NCBI GenBank assembly: GCA_017528345.1
Contig: JAFXOX010000053.1
Coordinates: forward strand, 1-34,156
DNA from: Desulfovibrio sp.
GTDB lineage: Bacteria; Desulfobacterota; Desulfovibrionia; Desulfovibrionales; Desulfovibrionaceae
DNA: 34,156 bases
Direction of reading: 5' to 3'
The position numbers and the translations under genes were made by a program. The number at the start of each line of letters is the position of its first letter. Positions within the stretch are counted from its first letter, which is position 1. The notes under the pieces are model-generated. The model did not search any database. It saw nothing but the letters and a program-made list of their open reading frames with translations, and had not been told where the DNA came from. Shown here piece after piece: positions 1-7,382 of this stretch.

Positions 1-1175
1 ACGTGGGGATGATCCTTCGGAATCTGTGCCGAAATAAGCGCCTACATCGTGTTCCCCACATACGTGGGGATGATCCGTCTGCGTAAGGCAGACCCTAAAA
101 AATGGGAAAGTGTTCCCCACATACGTGGGGATGATCCGCACAAATGCGGAGAATGTGGGAGAACAATTCAGTGTTCCCCACATACGTGGGGATGATCCGC
201 CTGTCCTGTCGTGGGAGGCATATCAGACACAGTGTTCCCCACATACGTGGGGATGATCCGCGTGACGAGGCTATCAAAGTCCTCAATGGCGCGTGTTCCC
301 CACATACGTGGGGATGATCCGCCTGGGTGCTTTTCCCTGGCCCATCTCAGAGCGTGTTCCCCACATACGTGGGGATGATCCGTGGCCCGCAGGGGTAGCA
401 AGCGGCAAAGGGCCGTGTTCCCCACATACGTGGGGATGATCCGTCCGCGGTTAAGTTTGCAGAGCAAGATGCAAAGTGTTCCCCACATACGTGGGGATGA
501 TCCGCGTTCTTCAGGCGCAAGAAAGTCCTCTGGTCCGCGTTCCCCACATACGTGGGGATGATCCGCGTGAACAATCATCATACGCCACATGTACTGTGTG
601 TTCCCCACATACGTGGGGATGATCCTGATCTGCCGTGATGGACTTGGCTCTGACTTGCGTGTTCCCCACATACGTGGGGATGATCCGCCATCACGATCAG
701 GCTCGCACCACAATATGCGAGTGTTCCCCACATACGTGGGGATGATCCGCTGAAGACGGTAGGATACGCTGCGCTCTTTGCGTGTTTCCCACATACGTGG
801 GGATGATCCGTATGGGTCGATTTTGAGATCAGCCTTTTCACAGTGTTCCCCACATACGTGGGGATGATCCGCCGATGAAAAACTCGCACAGGCCATAGTT
901 GCTGTGTTCCCCACATACGTGGGGATGATCCGCGTCCAGCCAATCCTTCTGCAGGTGTGGCTATGTGTTCCCCACATACGTGGGGATGATCCGATAGGTT
1001 GATGTATTGACACAGTATAGAAAATATGTTCCCCACATGCGTGGGGATGAGCCGTTCACTGCCGCATAAGCAGCTTAGAAATGGCGGTGTTCCCCACATG
1101 TGTGGGGATGTACCAAGCTTGTCAGGAAAAGTCTGACCTAACTTTTGTTTTCCCCACATTTGTGGGGTTGTTCAC
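1..1175 (+). CRISPR. Type I-E CRISPR array, leader-distal part
   Basis: One cut repeat (1-15) and 19 whole repeats start at 49, 110, 171, 232, 293, 354, 415, 476, 537, 598, 659, 721, 782, 843, 904, 965, 1026, 1087 and 1147. The 28-base repeat begins GTGTTCCCC, has a CCCCAC/GTGGGG stem and ends GATGATCC, as in E. coli-type I-E repeats. The period is 61, with 62 once (spacer 688-720) and 60 once. The base after each repeat is almost always G (T at 16 and 626), which fits I-E adaptation, where this base comes from the PAM. Repeats at 537 and 782 carry one substitution each; the last three (1026, 1087, 1147) are degenerate, marking the old trailer end. The leader and cas genes should therefore lie to the left, outside the window. 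I did not recognise a source for the ordinary spacers. Confidence 0.97.
1054..1081 (+). repeat. Type I-F CRISPR repeat sequence inside a spacer
   Basis: These 28 bases begin GTTCACTGCCG and end GCAGCTTAGAAA, the ends of the type I-F (Csy) CRISPR repeat of enterobacteria; only a few loop and stem positions differ. The length equals a whole I-F repeat. It occupies the last base of the I-E repeat at 1026 and most of the following spacer, leaving five more bases (TGGCG) before the next repeat. Either the spacer was captured from an I-F array or it is a relic of repeat mixing. The normal 61-base period favours capture. Confidence 0.85.
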
Positions 1176-1207
1176 TATTTTGATGTTTTTATTGAAATGA
1201 GGTTTTT

Positions 1208-3397
1208 ATGAGCACAAATAGTGCACGTCGTGCCGCTATACAGGCTATTACAACCTACAAAGCTGGCGAACCATCGTTCAATTTTTCAGAGACGAGCCCT
1301 GCCGATATTTTTGGGCGTAATGTCTTTAGTGATCGAGTGATGCGGGAACGCTTGCCCAAGGCCGTGTATCAGTCGTTGCATAAGACGATTACGCTGGGTG
1401 AACGGATGGATCCGTCTATCGCAGATACGGTAGCCGCTGTCATGAAGGACTGGGCGATAGAAAAAGGGGCCACACATTTTACGCATGTTTTTTATCCGCT
1501 CACAGGGCAGACGGCAGAAAAACACGATAGCTTTATCATGCCTGACGGCAGAGGCGGAGTCATTGCAGAGTTCTCAGGATCCATGCTCATCCGAGGCGAG
1601 CCTGATGCTTCTTCGTTTCCCTCTGGTGGTTTACGCTCGACGTTTGAGGCCCGTGGTTATACGGCCTGGGATGTGACAAGCCCTGCCTATATCATGGAAA
1701 ACCCCAATGGCACATTTTTGTGTATTCCTACCATGTTCCTCTCATGGACAGGTGTTGCCCTCGACAAAAAGACGCCGCTTTTGCGATCAGGGCAGGCCGT
1801 GAATCGAGAAGCCCAGCGGGTGCTGGCTCTGTTTAATGTGCATACAGATCTGCCGATTGTCTCCTATGCCGGTTTGGAGCAGGAGTATTTTCTCGTTGAT
1901 CATAATTTTAATTTTGCAAGGCAAGATCTGCAGATTGCCGGGCGCACACTGTTTGGAGCCCAACCATCCAAGGGGCAGGAATTCAGCGACCAGTACTTTG
2001 GGGTGATTCCGCAGCGCGTGCTCTCCTGCATGATGGAAGTTGAGCGCGAGCTCTATAAATTAGCTGTTCCTGTGCGCACTCGTCACAATGAAGTGGCTCC
2101 CAGTCAGTATGAGATTGCGCCACTTTTTGAACCGAGTAATTTGGCCATTGATCATAATCATTTGATTATGGCAGCCCTGCGCAACGTGGCTAAACGCTAT
2201 GGTCTGAAATGTCTTTTGCATGAGAAGCCCTTTGCCGGCATTAATGGCAGTGGCAAGCATGTGAACTATTCGTTGGGCAATGCGGAGCTGGGAAGCCTGT
2301 TTGATCCCGGTGAGACCCCGCATGCCAATGCAAAATTTTTGGTTTTCTGTGCGGCCATGATTCGTGCTGTGCACAAATATGGCGGCCTTTTGCGGGCAAC
2401 TGTCGCCAGTGCCAGCAATGACCACAGGCTGGGTGCCCACGAAGCGCCACCGGCCATTATGTCGATTTTCCTGGGCGATCAGCTCACAGAAGTCTTTGAG
2501 GCATTTCGTGCGGGCAGATCAGGAGATACCGGCGAAACATCACGCAGGCGCATCAATGTGGGCGTGGATACGCTGCCGCCATTGCCGACGGATCCCGGGG
2601 ATCGTAACCGGACAAGTCCCATGGCCTTTACGGGCAATCGTTTTGAGTTCCGTGCTCTGGGTTCGAGCCAGTCGGCGGCAAGTTCCGTTACAGCCCTCAA
2701 TGCCATGATGGCAGATTCTCTGGGTTTTGCTGCTGACTGGATTGAGCGGGAGCTTGGTGAGGGCACGCCCTTTAACGAGGCAGTGCAGTCATTTATCAGA
2801 CACGTCATTGATGAACATAGCGCTGTTATTTTCAATGGTGACGGCTATTCTGAGGTCTGGCATAAAGAGGCTCGCAGACGCGGCCTGCCTGATCTGCGCA
2901 ATACACCAGAGGCCTTGCCTGAGCTGACCAAGCCAGAGGTGGTTGATCTCTACGAGCGCCAGGGCATATTGCACAAGGCAGAGCTTGCCGCACGGCAGGA
3001 TATTTACTTGGATCAGTACTGCAAAACCGTGCACACAGAGGCACTGCTCGTGCTCCGTCTTGCCCGGACCGTCATCTTCCCTGCGGCTATGCGCTATCAG
3101 GGTGAGCTGGCATTAACGGCTGCGCGGATGCACGATATTGGTGTGGAGTATAAGACCGTGACGTTGGATGAGGTCACAGGCTATTTACGTACGTTGCAGG
3201 ATACCGTGGCTGAATTGGATGCCACAGTACGCGCTGTGGAAGAGCGCTCTGAAAGGATGCAGGTTGCCACAGGTTACTGCAACGAGGTCTTGCCGCTTAT
3301 GCAGAAAATCCGGGATGCCGCTGACGCTCTGGAGCTCAGAGTGCCCGATGACCTCTGGGCACTGCCGAATTACGAGGAAATCCTCTTTGACAAATAG
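1208..3397 (+). CDS. glnN: Glutamine synthetase type III (GlnN)
   Basis: This 729-residue protein has the usual length of GlnN and should make glutamine from glutamate, ammonia and ATP in the cytoplasm. Hallmarks of the type III family are visible: [24 protein letters not shown], the long [20 protein letters not shown] block and [15 protein letters not shown]. The ATG at 1208 follows a modest ribosome site (TGAGG, 1198-1202). The gene starts only 32 bases after the last degenerate CRISPR repeat. No clear sigma-70 or sigma-54 promoter was found there, so the promoter may lie inside the array end, or the gene may be read from the array transcript. A long hairpin follows the stop codon. Family assignment is certain; regulation is unknown. 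Confidence 0.96.
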   Translation: MSTNSARRAAIQAITTYKAGEPSFNFSETSPADIFGRNVFSDRVMRERLPKAVYQSLHKTITLGERMDPSIADTVAAVMKDWAIEKGATHFTHVFYPLTGQTAEKHDSFIMPDGRGGVIAEFSGSMLIRGEPDASSFPSGGLRSTFEARGYTAWDVTSPAYIMENPNGTFLCIPTMFLSWTGVALDKKTPLLRSGQAVNREAQRVLALFNVHTDLPIVSYAGLEQEYFLVDHNFNFARQDLQIAGRTLFGAQPSKGQEFSDQYFGVIPQRVLSCMMEVERELYKLAVPVRTRHNEVAPSQYEIAPLFEPSNLAIDHNHLIMAALRNVAKRYGLKCLLHEKPFAGINGSGKHVNYSLGNAELGSLFDPGETPHANAKFLVFCAAMIRAVHKYGGLLRATVASASNDHRLGAHEAPPAIMSIFLGDQLTEVFEAFRAGRSGDTGETSRRRINVGVDTLPPLPTDPGDRNRTSPMAFTGNRFEFRALGSSQSAASSVTALNAMMADSLGFAADWIERELGEGTPFNEAVQSFIRHVIDEHSAVIFNGDGYSEVWHKEARRRGLPDLRNTPEALPELTKPEVVDLYERQGILHKAELAARQDIYLDQYCKTVHTEALLVLRLARTVIFPAAMRYQGELALTAARMHDIGVEYKTVTLDEVTGYLRTLQDTVAELDATVRAVEERSERMQVATGYCNEVLPLMQKIRDAADALELRVPDDLWALPNYEEILFDK

Positions 3398-3398
3398 G

Positions 3399-3451
3399 AA
3401 TACGCCTCTTCCAGGGACGTCGCCGAAATGGCGGTGGGGAAGAGGCGTATT
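3399..3451 (+). terminator. Long hairpin after glnN
   Basis: AATACGCCTCTT (3399-3410) pairs perfectly with AAGAGGCGTATT (3440-3451). A small inner hairpin CGCC/GGCG (3421-3433) sits in the loop. It starts right after the glnN stop. Only a short U-rich stretch follows, so it may act as a terminator or as a 3' end stabiliser. Confidence 0.7.
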
Positions 3452-3457
3452 TGTGTC

Positions 3458-3487
3458 TTGACAAAACCTATCAGATTACTATGTTAT
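3458..3487 (+). promoter_or_regulatory. Sigma-70 type promoter of metA
   Basis: A perfect -35 box TTGACA (3458-3463) is followed after 16 bases by TATGTT (3480-3485), or after 18 bases by TGTTAT. It lies 25 bases before the metA start and immediately after the glnN hairpin. Confidence 0.6.
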
Positions 3488-3511
3488 TTGTGCTCAACGT
3501 AAAGGACAGCC

Positions 3512-4450
3512 ATGCCCATTAAAATTCCCACAGATTTGCCGGCCAGGCTCGCTCTGGAGAACGAGAATATCTTTGTGATGACCGCAGACCGCGCCATGGC
3601 GCAGGATATTCGTCCCCTGGAGATCGCCATCGTCAATCTCATGCCCACAAAGATTGCGACAGAGACGCAACTTTTGCGGCTTTTGGGCAATACCCCCATA
3701 CAGGTCAATATCACGCTTCTGCGGACAGCGGCCCATGAGTCCAAAAATACGCCGGTCAAGCACCTGGAGCGTTTTTATAAGACCTTTGGGGAAATTGCCG
3801 AGAGCAGTTTTGACGGCATGATTGTGACAGGCGCACCTGTGGAGCATTTGCCCTTTGAGGAAGTGGACTACTGGGATGAACTGAAGACCATCATGGAGTT
3901 CTCCAGGCGTCACGTCTACTCAACGCTGTATCTTTGCTGGGCCGCCCAGGCCGCCCTCTACCATTTCTTTCGTGTGCCGAAATATCTCCTGCCTGAAAAG
4001 GTGAGCGGTATTTTTACGCATCAGGTCTTACATCCTGAGTGTCGGCTCTTTCGGGGCTTTGACGATCTTTTTTCGGCACCTCATTCCCGTAAAACTGAGG
4101 TGCGGGCAGAGGATGTCCTGCGTGTGCCTGAACTGCGTATTCTGGCAGCTTCACGTGAGGCCGGGCTTGCCATGGTGGAAAATCGCGATCACAGTCAGGT
4201 GTTTATGACCGGTCACCTAGAGTATGATCGGGATACTCTGGATATGGAATACCATCGTGATCTGAATAAGGGGATCAATCCCAATATCCCCAAACATTAT
4301 TATCCTGATGACGATGTGGATGCTGTGCCAACAATGTGCTGGCGGGCACATGCCCACCTCTTTTTTAGTAATTGGCTGAATTTTTACGTGTATCAAGAGA
4401 CGCCGTTTAGCTTGAGTGCGATACCTACCTGCAATCGTCCATATCTATAA
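3512..4450 (+). CDS. metA: Homoserine O-acyltransferase (MetA family; acetyl-CoA use predicted)
   Basis: This 312-residue protein activates homoserine for methionine synthesis. The numbering matches the family exactly: nucleophile Cys142 in LYLCWAAQAA, and His235 and Glu237 in MTGHLEYDR. Residue 111 decides the acyl donor in this family: Gly favours succinyl-CoA (E. coli) and Glu favours acetyl-CoA (Bacillus cereus). Here it is Glu111 (TGAPVEHLPFEEVDYW), so homoserine O-acetyltransferase activity is the better prediction although databases often name such proteins succinyltransferase. The ATG at 3512 has AAAGGA (3501-3506) in front. It has its own promoter. The Rrf2-nifU gene starts 11 bases downstream without a terminator between, so readthrough is possible. 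Confidence 0.94.
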   Translation: MPIKIPTDLPARLALENENIFVMTADRAMAQDIRPLEIAIVNLMPTKIATETQLLRLLGNTPIQVNITLLRTAAHESKNTPVKHLERFYKTFGEIAESSFDGMIVTGAPVEHLPFEEVDYWDELKTIMEFSRRHVYSTLYLCWAAQAALYHFFRVPKYLLPEKVSGIFTHQVLHPECRLFRGFDDLFSAPHSRKTEVRAEDVLRVPELRILAASREAGLAMVENRDHSQVFMTGHLEYDRDTLDMEYHRDLNKGINPNIPKHYYPDDDVDAVPTMCWRAHAHLFFSNWLNFYVYQETPFSLSAIPTCNRPYL

Positions 4451-4461
4451 ACACTGATCAT

Positions 4462-5700
4462 ATGCATTTTTCTACGAAAATACGCTATGGTTTGAGATTT
4501 TTGCTTCGCCTGGCGCTCCAAAAATCTGTTGTAAAATTGAGTGATGTGGCTGCAGAAGAAGGTATCTCACAGGGATATCTCGAACAGATTGTACGTTTAT
4601 TGCAACCATTGAAAATTTTTCGTTCTGCACGTGGGGTTGGCGGAGGCTATGTTCTTGCGCAATCGCCAGAAGCTATATCATTAGAATCAATCTTTTTACA
4701 ACTAGATGGTGGATTATCTGTGGTGTCTTGTCTCGATAATCCAGAAGAATGTAAGCGGTCTCATATCTGTAGTACACGTCCATTTTGGATGGATTTTGAG
4801 CAGCATATACGTTGCTATCTGCGCGGAAAATCGCTGCAATCGCTGATTGAGACAGACAGGAGATTCCAGGAGGAACATATGTGGGATTATACCCAGGCGG
4901 TTCATGACCATTTTCTGCATCCCCACAATGCAGGGCCTCTTCAGGATGCCAATGCTGTGGGCGAAGTGGGCAGCCTGGCCTGCGGGGATGCCTTGCGTCT
5001 TTACTTAAAGATCAGCGATGCAGGGATCATCGAAAAGGCCGGTTTTGAGACCTTTGGCTGTGCCAGTGCCATTGCTTCAAGCTCTGTTTTGACGGACATG
5101 GTGATTGGGATGCCTGTGGATGAGGCTTTGAAGCTTACCAATAAAGATATTGTCGATCATCTGGGTGGGCTTCCCCGTGAGAAAATGCATTGCTCTGTCA
5201 TGGGACAGGAGGCGTTGGAGGCTGCCATTCGCAACTGGCGTGGGGAGCCGCCTGTTCCGCATGCGCAGGAGATTGGCAGGCTTGTCTGTAAATGCTTTGG
5301 CGTGACTGATGCGCAGATACGGCGCACGATTCGTGAGAATTCCCTGACAACGGTTGACGAGGTCACAGACTACACCAAGGCAGGCGGAGCCTGTGGGGAG
5401 TGTCGGGATACGATTGCGGAGATTTTAGCCGCAGAACTTGGCCGCAAGCATGACGAGGCTGCAAAGCCCTCGGCAAAACCTGCGCTGACCAATGTGCAGC
5501 GTATGCAGGCTGTGTTCAAGGTTTTGGCTGGCGATATCCAGCCGATACTACAAGCGGGTGAAAGCGTCGATCTTGTGGATGTGGATGGATTGCGGGTGGT
5601 GCTTGCGGTGCAAAGTGCAAAGCAGGACGAGCTTCGCAGCAAAGCGCAGGCTTTGTTTCGGGAAAAGATTGAAGACGGTATTGTGGTGGAGGTCAAATAA
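4462..5700 (+). CDS. Rrf2/IscR-type regulator fused in frame to NifU
   Basis: The reading frame of 412 residues joins two proteins. Residues 1-137 are an Rrf2 regulator: winged helix (SDVAAEEGISQGYLEQIV, RGVGGGYVL) and three cysteines, Cys90, Cys97 and Cys103, in the place of the IscR [2Fe-2S] ligands. The position of the IscR ligand His107 is Arg106. Residues 140-412 are NifU. No stop codon separates them. The ATG at 4462 has no visible Shine-Dalgarno sequence, whereas NifU has a strong one at its internal start. The Rrf2 part is AT-rich (about 42% GC over four lines counted by hand) while the NifU part reaches 55-67%, which suggests that the regulator came from elsewhere. Both a fusion and free NifU could be made. 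The frame ends TAATG, overlapping nifS by one base. Confidence 0.85.
   Translation: MHFSTKIRYGLRFLLRLALQKSVVKLSDVAAEEGISQGYLEQIVRLLQPLKIFRSARGVGGGYVLAQSPEAISLESIFLQLDGGLSVVSCLDNPEECKRSHICSTRPFWMDFEQHIRCYLRGKSLQSLIETDRRFQEEHMWDYTQAVHDHFLHPHNAGPLQDANAVGEVGSLACGDALRLYLKISDAGIIEKAGFETFGCASAIASSSVLTDMVIGMPVDEALKLTNKDIVDHLGGLPREKMHCSVMGQEALEAAIRNWRGEPPVPHAQEIGRLVCKCFGVTDAQIRRTIRENSLTTVDEVTDYTKAGGACGECRDTIAEILAAELGRKHDEAAKPSAKPALTNVQRMQAVFKVLAGDIQPILQAGESVDLVDVDGLRVVLAVQSAKQDELRSKAQALFREKIEDGIVVEVK
4879..5700 (+). CDS. nifU: NifU Fe-S scaffold protein from an internal start
   Basis: ATG 4879 lies five bases after a perfect AGGAGG (4868-4873) and opens a 273-residue NifU (MWDYTQAVHDHF). Counted from this start, the IscU-like domain has Cys35, Asp37, Cys61 and Cys105, and the central Bfd-like [2Fe-2S] domain has Cys137, Cys139, Cys172 and Cys175, the same numbers as Azotobacter NifU. 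The C-terminal Nfu-like domain (about 205-273) keeps the fold pattern (ILQAGESVDLVDVDG) but lacks the CxxC pair; the stretch VQSAKQDELR stands where GACTGC is expected. Only two of the three cluster sites remain. With NifS it should assemble clusters for general use, since no nitrogenase genes are near. This start is probably the main one. Confidence 0.85.
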   Translation: MWDYTQAVHDHFLHPHNAGPLQDANAVGEVGSLACGDALRLYLKISDAGIIEKAGFETFGCASAIASSSVLTDMVIGMPVDEALKLTNKDIVDHLGGLPREKMHCSVMGQEALEAAIRNWRGEPPVPHAQEIGRLVCKCFGVTDAQIRRTIRENSLTTVDEVTDYTKAGGACGECRDTIAEILAAELGRKHDEAAKPSAKPALTNVQRMQAVFKVLAGDIQPILQAGESVDLVDVDGLRVVLAVQSAKQDELRSKAQALFREKIEDGIVVEVK

Positions 5701-6854
5701 TGCAGACGGTCTATTTGGACAATAATGCGACATCCGCCATTGCCCCGGAAGTTCGCGAGGCCATGCTGCCGTATTTTTCCGAGTACTATGGCAATCCCTC
5801 GAGCATGTACAGCTTTGGCGGTGTGGTGGGCAAAAAGGTGGCTGAAGCACGAGAACAGGTGGCCGCCCTTTTTCATGCAGAGCCTAGCGAAATCCTGTTT
5901 ACCTCCTGTGGCTCTGAATCCGACAATACCGCTATCTGGTCAGCGGTAATGACGCAGCCGGAAAAGCGGCATATTGTCACAAGTTGTGTGGAGCACCCGG
6001 CCATTTTGAATGTGCTTGAGTACTGGGAGCAACAGGGCTTACGGGTGACACGGCTGCCTGTCGATGAGCGTGGACGTATCGATCTCGAGACCTATGCGTC
6101 TTCCCTGACACCAGATACGGCCCTGGTTTCTGTGATGTTTGCCAATAATGAAACCGGCAATCTCTTTCCTATTGCCAGAATGGCTGAGATGGCCAAGGAG
6201 AAGGGCATCCTCTTTCACACCGATGCCGTACAGGCGGCTGGAAAAATCGACATCGATGTCACGCGCCTGCCCATCGACATGCTCTCTGTGTCCGGCCACA
6301 AGCTCCATGCCCCCAAGGGGATTGGCGTGCTCTATATCCGTAAGGGCCTCATTTTTCGGCCATTTTTGCGGGGAGGGCATCAGGAGCGCGGCAGACGTGC
6401 CGGAACAGAAAATGTGCCCTATATTGTCGGATTGGGAGTCGCTGCACAATTGGCAGCAGAGGGAATAGGCAAGGAAGAGACGCAGGTGGCTGCCCTCAGA
6501 GATCGTTTGGAAGCAGGGCTTTTGCAACGTATTCCCCAGAGTCGGGTCAACGGTGATCCCGACCACAGACTGCCCAATACGACCAATATATCCTTTAAAA
6601 ACGTGGAAGGCGAAGCCATTCTTTTGATGCTTGATCGGTGCGGCATCTGTGCCAGTTCAGGCTCAGCCTGCACCTCCGGAAGCCTTGAGCCGTCGCATGT
6701 CCTGCGGGCCATGCAGGTGCCCTTCAACTACGCCCATGGCTCAGTGCGCCTGTCCCTTTCACGCTACACCACAGAAGCAGACATTGACTATGTGCTCAAA
6801 GAATTTCCACCGGTGATTGCCACTTTACGCAAGCTTTCGCCCTTCAAGGACTGA
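5700..6854 (+). CDS. nifS: Cysteine desulfurase NifS/IscS
   Basis: This 384-residue PLP enzyme takes sulfur from cysteine and hands it to NifU. Visible are the N-terminal YLDNNATS motif, HPA of the cofactor region (VEHPAIL), the PLP lysine Lys201 in SGHKLHAPKG and the persulfide cysteine Cys324 in the SSGSACTSGS loop. Start and preceding stop overlap as TAATG, so translation is coupled to nifU. The 3' end overlaps the opposing nrdG by 11 bases, and the transcription terminator for this operon lies inside the nrdG coding sequence. Confidence 0.95.
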   Translation: MQTVYLDNNATSAIAPEVREAMLPYFSEYYGNPSSMYSFGGVVGKKVAEAREQVAALFHAEPSEILFTSCGSESDNTAIWSAVMTQPEKRHIVTSCVEHPAILNVLEYWEQQGLRVTRLPVDERGRIDLETYASSLTPDTALVSVMFANNETGNLFPIARMAEMAKEKGILFHTDAVQAAGKIDIDVTRLPIDMLSVSGHKLHAPKGIGVLYIRKGLIFRPFLRGGHQERGRRAGTENVPYIVGLGVAAQLAAEGIGKEETQVAALRDRLEAGLLQRIPQSRVNGDPDHRLPNTTNISFKNVEGEAILLMLDRCGICASSGSACTSGSLEPSHVLRAMQVPFNYAHGSVRLSLSRYTTEADIDYVLKEFPPVIATLRKLSPFKD

Positions 6855-7368
6855 CCGGGTTTTTTTCTGTTTCGGCCGCGCCTTGAGCATCCAGCTCGGC
6901 GCGGCTTTTTTTATCGAGAAGGCGCTGATTGGAGCTTCCCCGAAAAAGCAGATCAAGATCCCGCAGTTCTTCCACATAGGGACCGTCTATGAGAAGATCT
7001 GTCGCCTGCAGGAGCTTCTCCCATGCTTGGCAATGGCCACTGCGCAGCGCCTCATAGGTATAGCCGGTATAGGTGACAACCGTTCCCCCGCGTGCATGGA
7101 TGCAGGCCGCAAGCTCCGAGAGAGGCTCTGCCTGGGCAAAGGGCTCTCCGCCAGAAAAGGTCATGCCTGCAAGCAGAGGATTCTCATCATAGCGTTTGAG
7201 CAGCTCCTCAAGGCTATAGATTTGCCCGCCTTCAAAAGGGTGGGTCTGCGGGTTCTGGCAGCCTTTGCAGTGGTGCGGGCACCCTTGGGTAAAGAGCACA
7301 AAACGCAGACCGGGTCCGTCGACGATGGACTCTTCTTCAATACCGGCAAGGGTAAGTTGCGCTGCCAT
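6844..7368 (-). CDS. nrdG: Anaerobic ribonucleotide reductase activase NrdG
   Basis: This 174-residue radical-SAM protein makes the glycyl radical on NrdD using S-adenosylmethionine. The cluster motif is Cys30-x3-Cys34-x2-Cys37 (TQGCPHHCKGCQNP), followed by the TFSGGEPF glycine-rich motif. The ATG at 7368 has AGGTG ahead and lies 14 bases after the nrdD stop, so the two are one operon on the minus strand. The last 20 or so residues (from about LDAQGAAETEKN on) are polar and extra to the core. The DNA coding for them, read on the plus strand, forms the nifS terminator, which may explain this tail. Confidence 0.94.
   Translation of the reverse strand: MAAQLTLAGIEEESIVDGPGLRFVLFTQGCPHHCKGCQNPQTHPFEGGQIYSLEELLKRYDENPLLAGMTFSGGEPFAQAEPLSELAACIHARGGTVVTYTGYTYEALRSGHCQAWEKLLQATDLLIDGPYVEELRDLDLLFRGSSNQRLLDKKSRAELDAQGAAETEKNPVSP
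6875..6912 (+). terminator. Terminator of nifS embedded in nrdG
   Basis: GCCGCGCC (6875-6882) pairs with GGCGCGGC (6898-6905), loop of 15 bases, followed by seven T (6906-6912) on the plus strand. It stands 20 bases after the nifS stop and lies wholly within the 3' coding part of nrdG on the other strand. Confidence 0.85.
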
Positions 7369-7382
7369 GGGACACCTGCGAG

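Noticed and set aside
95..1159. Several minus-strand open frames with repeated [17 protein letters not shown] and DHPHVCGEH units
   Set aside because: These are translations of the CRISPR repeats in three frames; such spurious repeat proteins are common in databases.
3399..3511. SAM riboswitch before metA
   Set aside because: The structure is a single long hairpin joined to the end of glnN, with the metA promoter after it; no SAM-binding core is seen.
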